A stretch of 64,000 nucleotides of DNA from positions 3,013,501 to 3,077,500 of the forward strand of contig NZ_CP142362.1 in the NCBI RefSeq assembly GCF_035918395.1, read 5' to 3'. The first letter of the stretch is position 1, and every line of letters begins with the position of its first letter. This stretch comes from Mycolicibacterium sp. ND9-15 (lineage in GTDB: Bacteria; Actinomycetota; Actinomycetes; Mycobacteriales; Mycobacteriaceae). This document shows positions 63,073 through 64,000 of the stretch, in pieces. A program made the translations under genes and the position numbers. The notes below the pieces were generated by a model. It worked only from the letters and a program-made list of their open reading frames with translations. It was not told the origin of the DNA and searched no databases.

Positions 63073-63741
63073 TCAGCGCGACGCGGGGATGTCCTCTTCG
63101 GCGGGATGCTTGCCGGTGACCTGGAAAATCACCCGCCGGGCGACTTCGACGGCGTGGTCGGCGAACCGCTCGTAGAAGCGGCCCAGCAGGGTCACGTCGA
63201 CCGCGGCGGCCACCCCGTGCTTCCACTCCCGGTCCATCAGGACGGTGAACAGATGCCGGTGCAGGTCGTCCATCGCATCGTCTTCTTCGCCAATACGGGC
63301 CGCCTTCTCCGGGTCGCGCGTCACCAGGACCTCTTGTGCGCTGTTGCCCAGTTCGACTGCGAGACGACCCATCTCGGCAAAATAGCCGTTCACCTCTTCG
63401 GGCAGCGCGTGCTGGGGGTGTCGACGACGAGCGATCTTGGCGACGTGCAGGGCGAGCGCACCCATGCGGTCCACGTCGGCGACGATCTGAATCGACCCCA
63501 CAATGGCCCGAAGGTCGCCGGCGACCGGCGCCTGCAGGGCGAGCAGCACGAACGCGGCCTCCTCTGCGCGCGCGCTCATCGCGGCGATCTGCTCGTGATC
63601 GCTGATCACCTGTTCGGCCAGCACCAGATCGGCTTGCAGCAGGGCCTGGGTCGCGCGCTCCATCGCCGTACCGGCCAGCCCGCACATCTCGCCCAGGAGA
63701 GCGGCCAGGTCATCCAACTGCTCGTGGTACGCAGTACGCAT
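63073..63741 (-). CDS. phoU: Phosphate-signalling protein PhoU (PhoY2-like)
   Basis: A 222-residue all-helical PhoU with two repeated three-helix bundles, each with the acidic metal-binding EXXXD pattern ([18 protein letters not shown] and [16 protein letters not shown]). It couples the Pst transporter to the SenX3-RegX3 system in mycobacteria. It is convergent with pstB, 35 bp between; corresponds to phoY2 (Rv0821c). Confidence 0.95.
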   Translation of the reverse strand: MRTAYHEQLDDLAALLGEMCGLAGTAMERATQALLQADLVLAEQVISDHEQIAAMSARAEEAAFVLLALQAPVAGDLRAIVGSIQIVADVDRMGALALHVAKIARRRHPQHALPEEVNGYFAEMGRLAVELGNSAQEVLVTRDPEKAARIGEEDDAMDDLHRHLFTVLMDREWKHGVAAAVDVTLLGRFYERFADHAVEVARRVIFQVTGKHPAEEDIPASR

Positions 63742-63826
63742 ACCTCCACCCTACGGGCTTGTTGCCCGAGCGGCATGAGGCGAGCGGTGAACGAAGGGTG
63801 AACCTCACCTGCCCAAACGCTGTCGG

Positions 63827-64000
63827 CTACTCGCAGGTGGTGTCGGCCGCGTTGGTGACCGCGAGGTCTTCCGGGAGCTGTGTCGGAGTGCTCTTGGTCC
63901 CGCGCACGACGTGCACCTGCACCGGCGACCCGATCGGCGACGGCTCGGTCACCGCGTGGAAGTCACTGCCCAACACCACGCGAACGGTGTCGCCCATTTC
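63827..64000 (-). CDS. C-terminal end of a LytR-type (LCP/LytR_C) protein
   Basis: The last 57 residues of a gene cut by the right edge. GDTVRVVLGSDFHAVTEPS, then VHVVRGTK and the end NAADTTCE, fits the LytR_C domain found after LCP catalytic domains in mycobacteria (position of Rv0822c). LCP proteins attach arabinogalactan to peptidoglycan; whether this one has the LCP part is not visible. No operon link to phoU can be judged; it lies 85 bp upstream of phoU on the same strand. Confidence 0.7.
   Translation of the reverse strand, partial: EMGDTVRVVLGSDFHAVTEPSPIGSPVQVHVVRGTKSTPTQLPEDLAVTNAADTTCE

Overview
The window is a high-GC chromosome segment from a mycobacterium, most likely a fast-growing Mycolicibacterium-type species. 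This is read from gene content and order recalled from M. tuberculosis (roughly the Rv0764c to Rv0822c region), mycothiol and lipomannan genes, type VII secretion substrates, many GTG starts, and TAnnnT -10 boxes placed 5-9 nt before start codons as in leaderless mycobacterial transcripts. No tRNA, rRNA, CRISPR array or intact prophage was seen.

Layout. 1-7.9 kb: divergent operons controlled by a TetR regulator; leftward tetR-cyp123-SDR-cyp51 (cyp51 cut by the window edge) and rightward aldehyde dehydrogenase-SDR-beta-hydroxyacid dehydrogenase-carboxymuconolactone decarboxylase-like gene-unknown 411-residue protein. 7.9-9.6 kb: a lipoprotein and an EspA/EspE-like secreted protein with Tyr/Pro-rich repeats. 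9.7-11.5 kb: a CYP125-like P450 with a TetR gene. 11.6-27.9 kb: purD, an exported esterase, a 17-bp tandem repeat array, a TetR gene with an amino-acid permease, a DUF429 gene, purB, cyp126, a SLAC1-type transporter, an AbiEi/DUF559 protein, an IS481-family element inserted in a hairpin, purC, an intact ptrB, DoxX/TetR and a peroxidase. 28-32.1 kb: a KstD-like flavoprotein, a metallo-hydrolase, a secreted protein and purS-purQ.

32.1-34.75 kb: a three-gene cassette (EspC-like protein, 446-residue secreted-toxin-like protein, membrane partner) flanked by long inverted repeats; this is one of the best candidates for something not yet described. 34.8-36.6 kb: encapsulin and its DyP peroxidase cargo. 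36.6-51.2 kb: M18 aminopeptidase, purL with downstream membrane genes, a stand-alone MceA-type protein, purF, purM, DUF3073, YgfZ and an aminodeoxychorismate lyase-like gene. 51.3-52.9 kb: a recombinase remnant, a beta-prism lectin/LysM protein, and a short structured transcript with a near-perfect Shine-Dalgarno, a 12-codon ORF and a strong terminator.

52.9-58.9 kb: nitrobindin-like protein and partners; a sulfur operon (DUF4395-sseA-sseC) preceded by a polycysteine leader peptide; thioredoxin and lmeA; then glnR-like and mshD. 59-64 kb: pstSCAB behind a PHO-box-like direct repeat, phoU on the other strand, and the end of a LytR_C-type gene.

The theme is housekeeping metabolism: eight de novo purine genes (purD, B, C, S, Q, L, F, M) are scattered over 37 kb, six of their seven transcription starts look leaderless, and accessory cassettes (P450s, T7SS substrates, an IS) sit between them.
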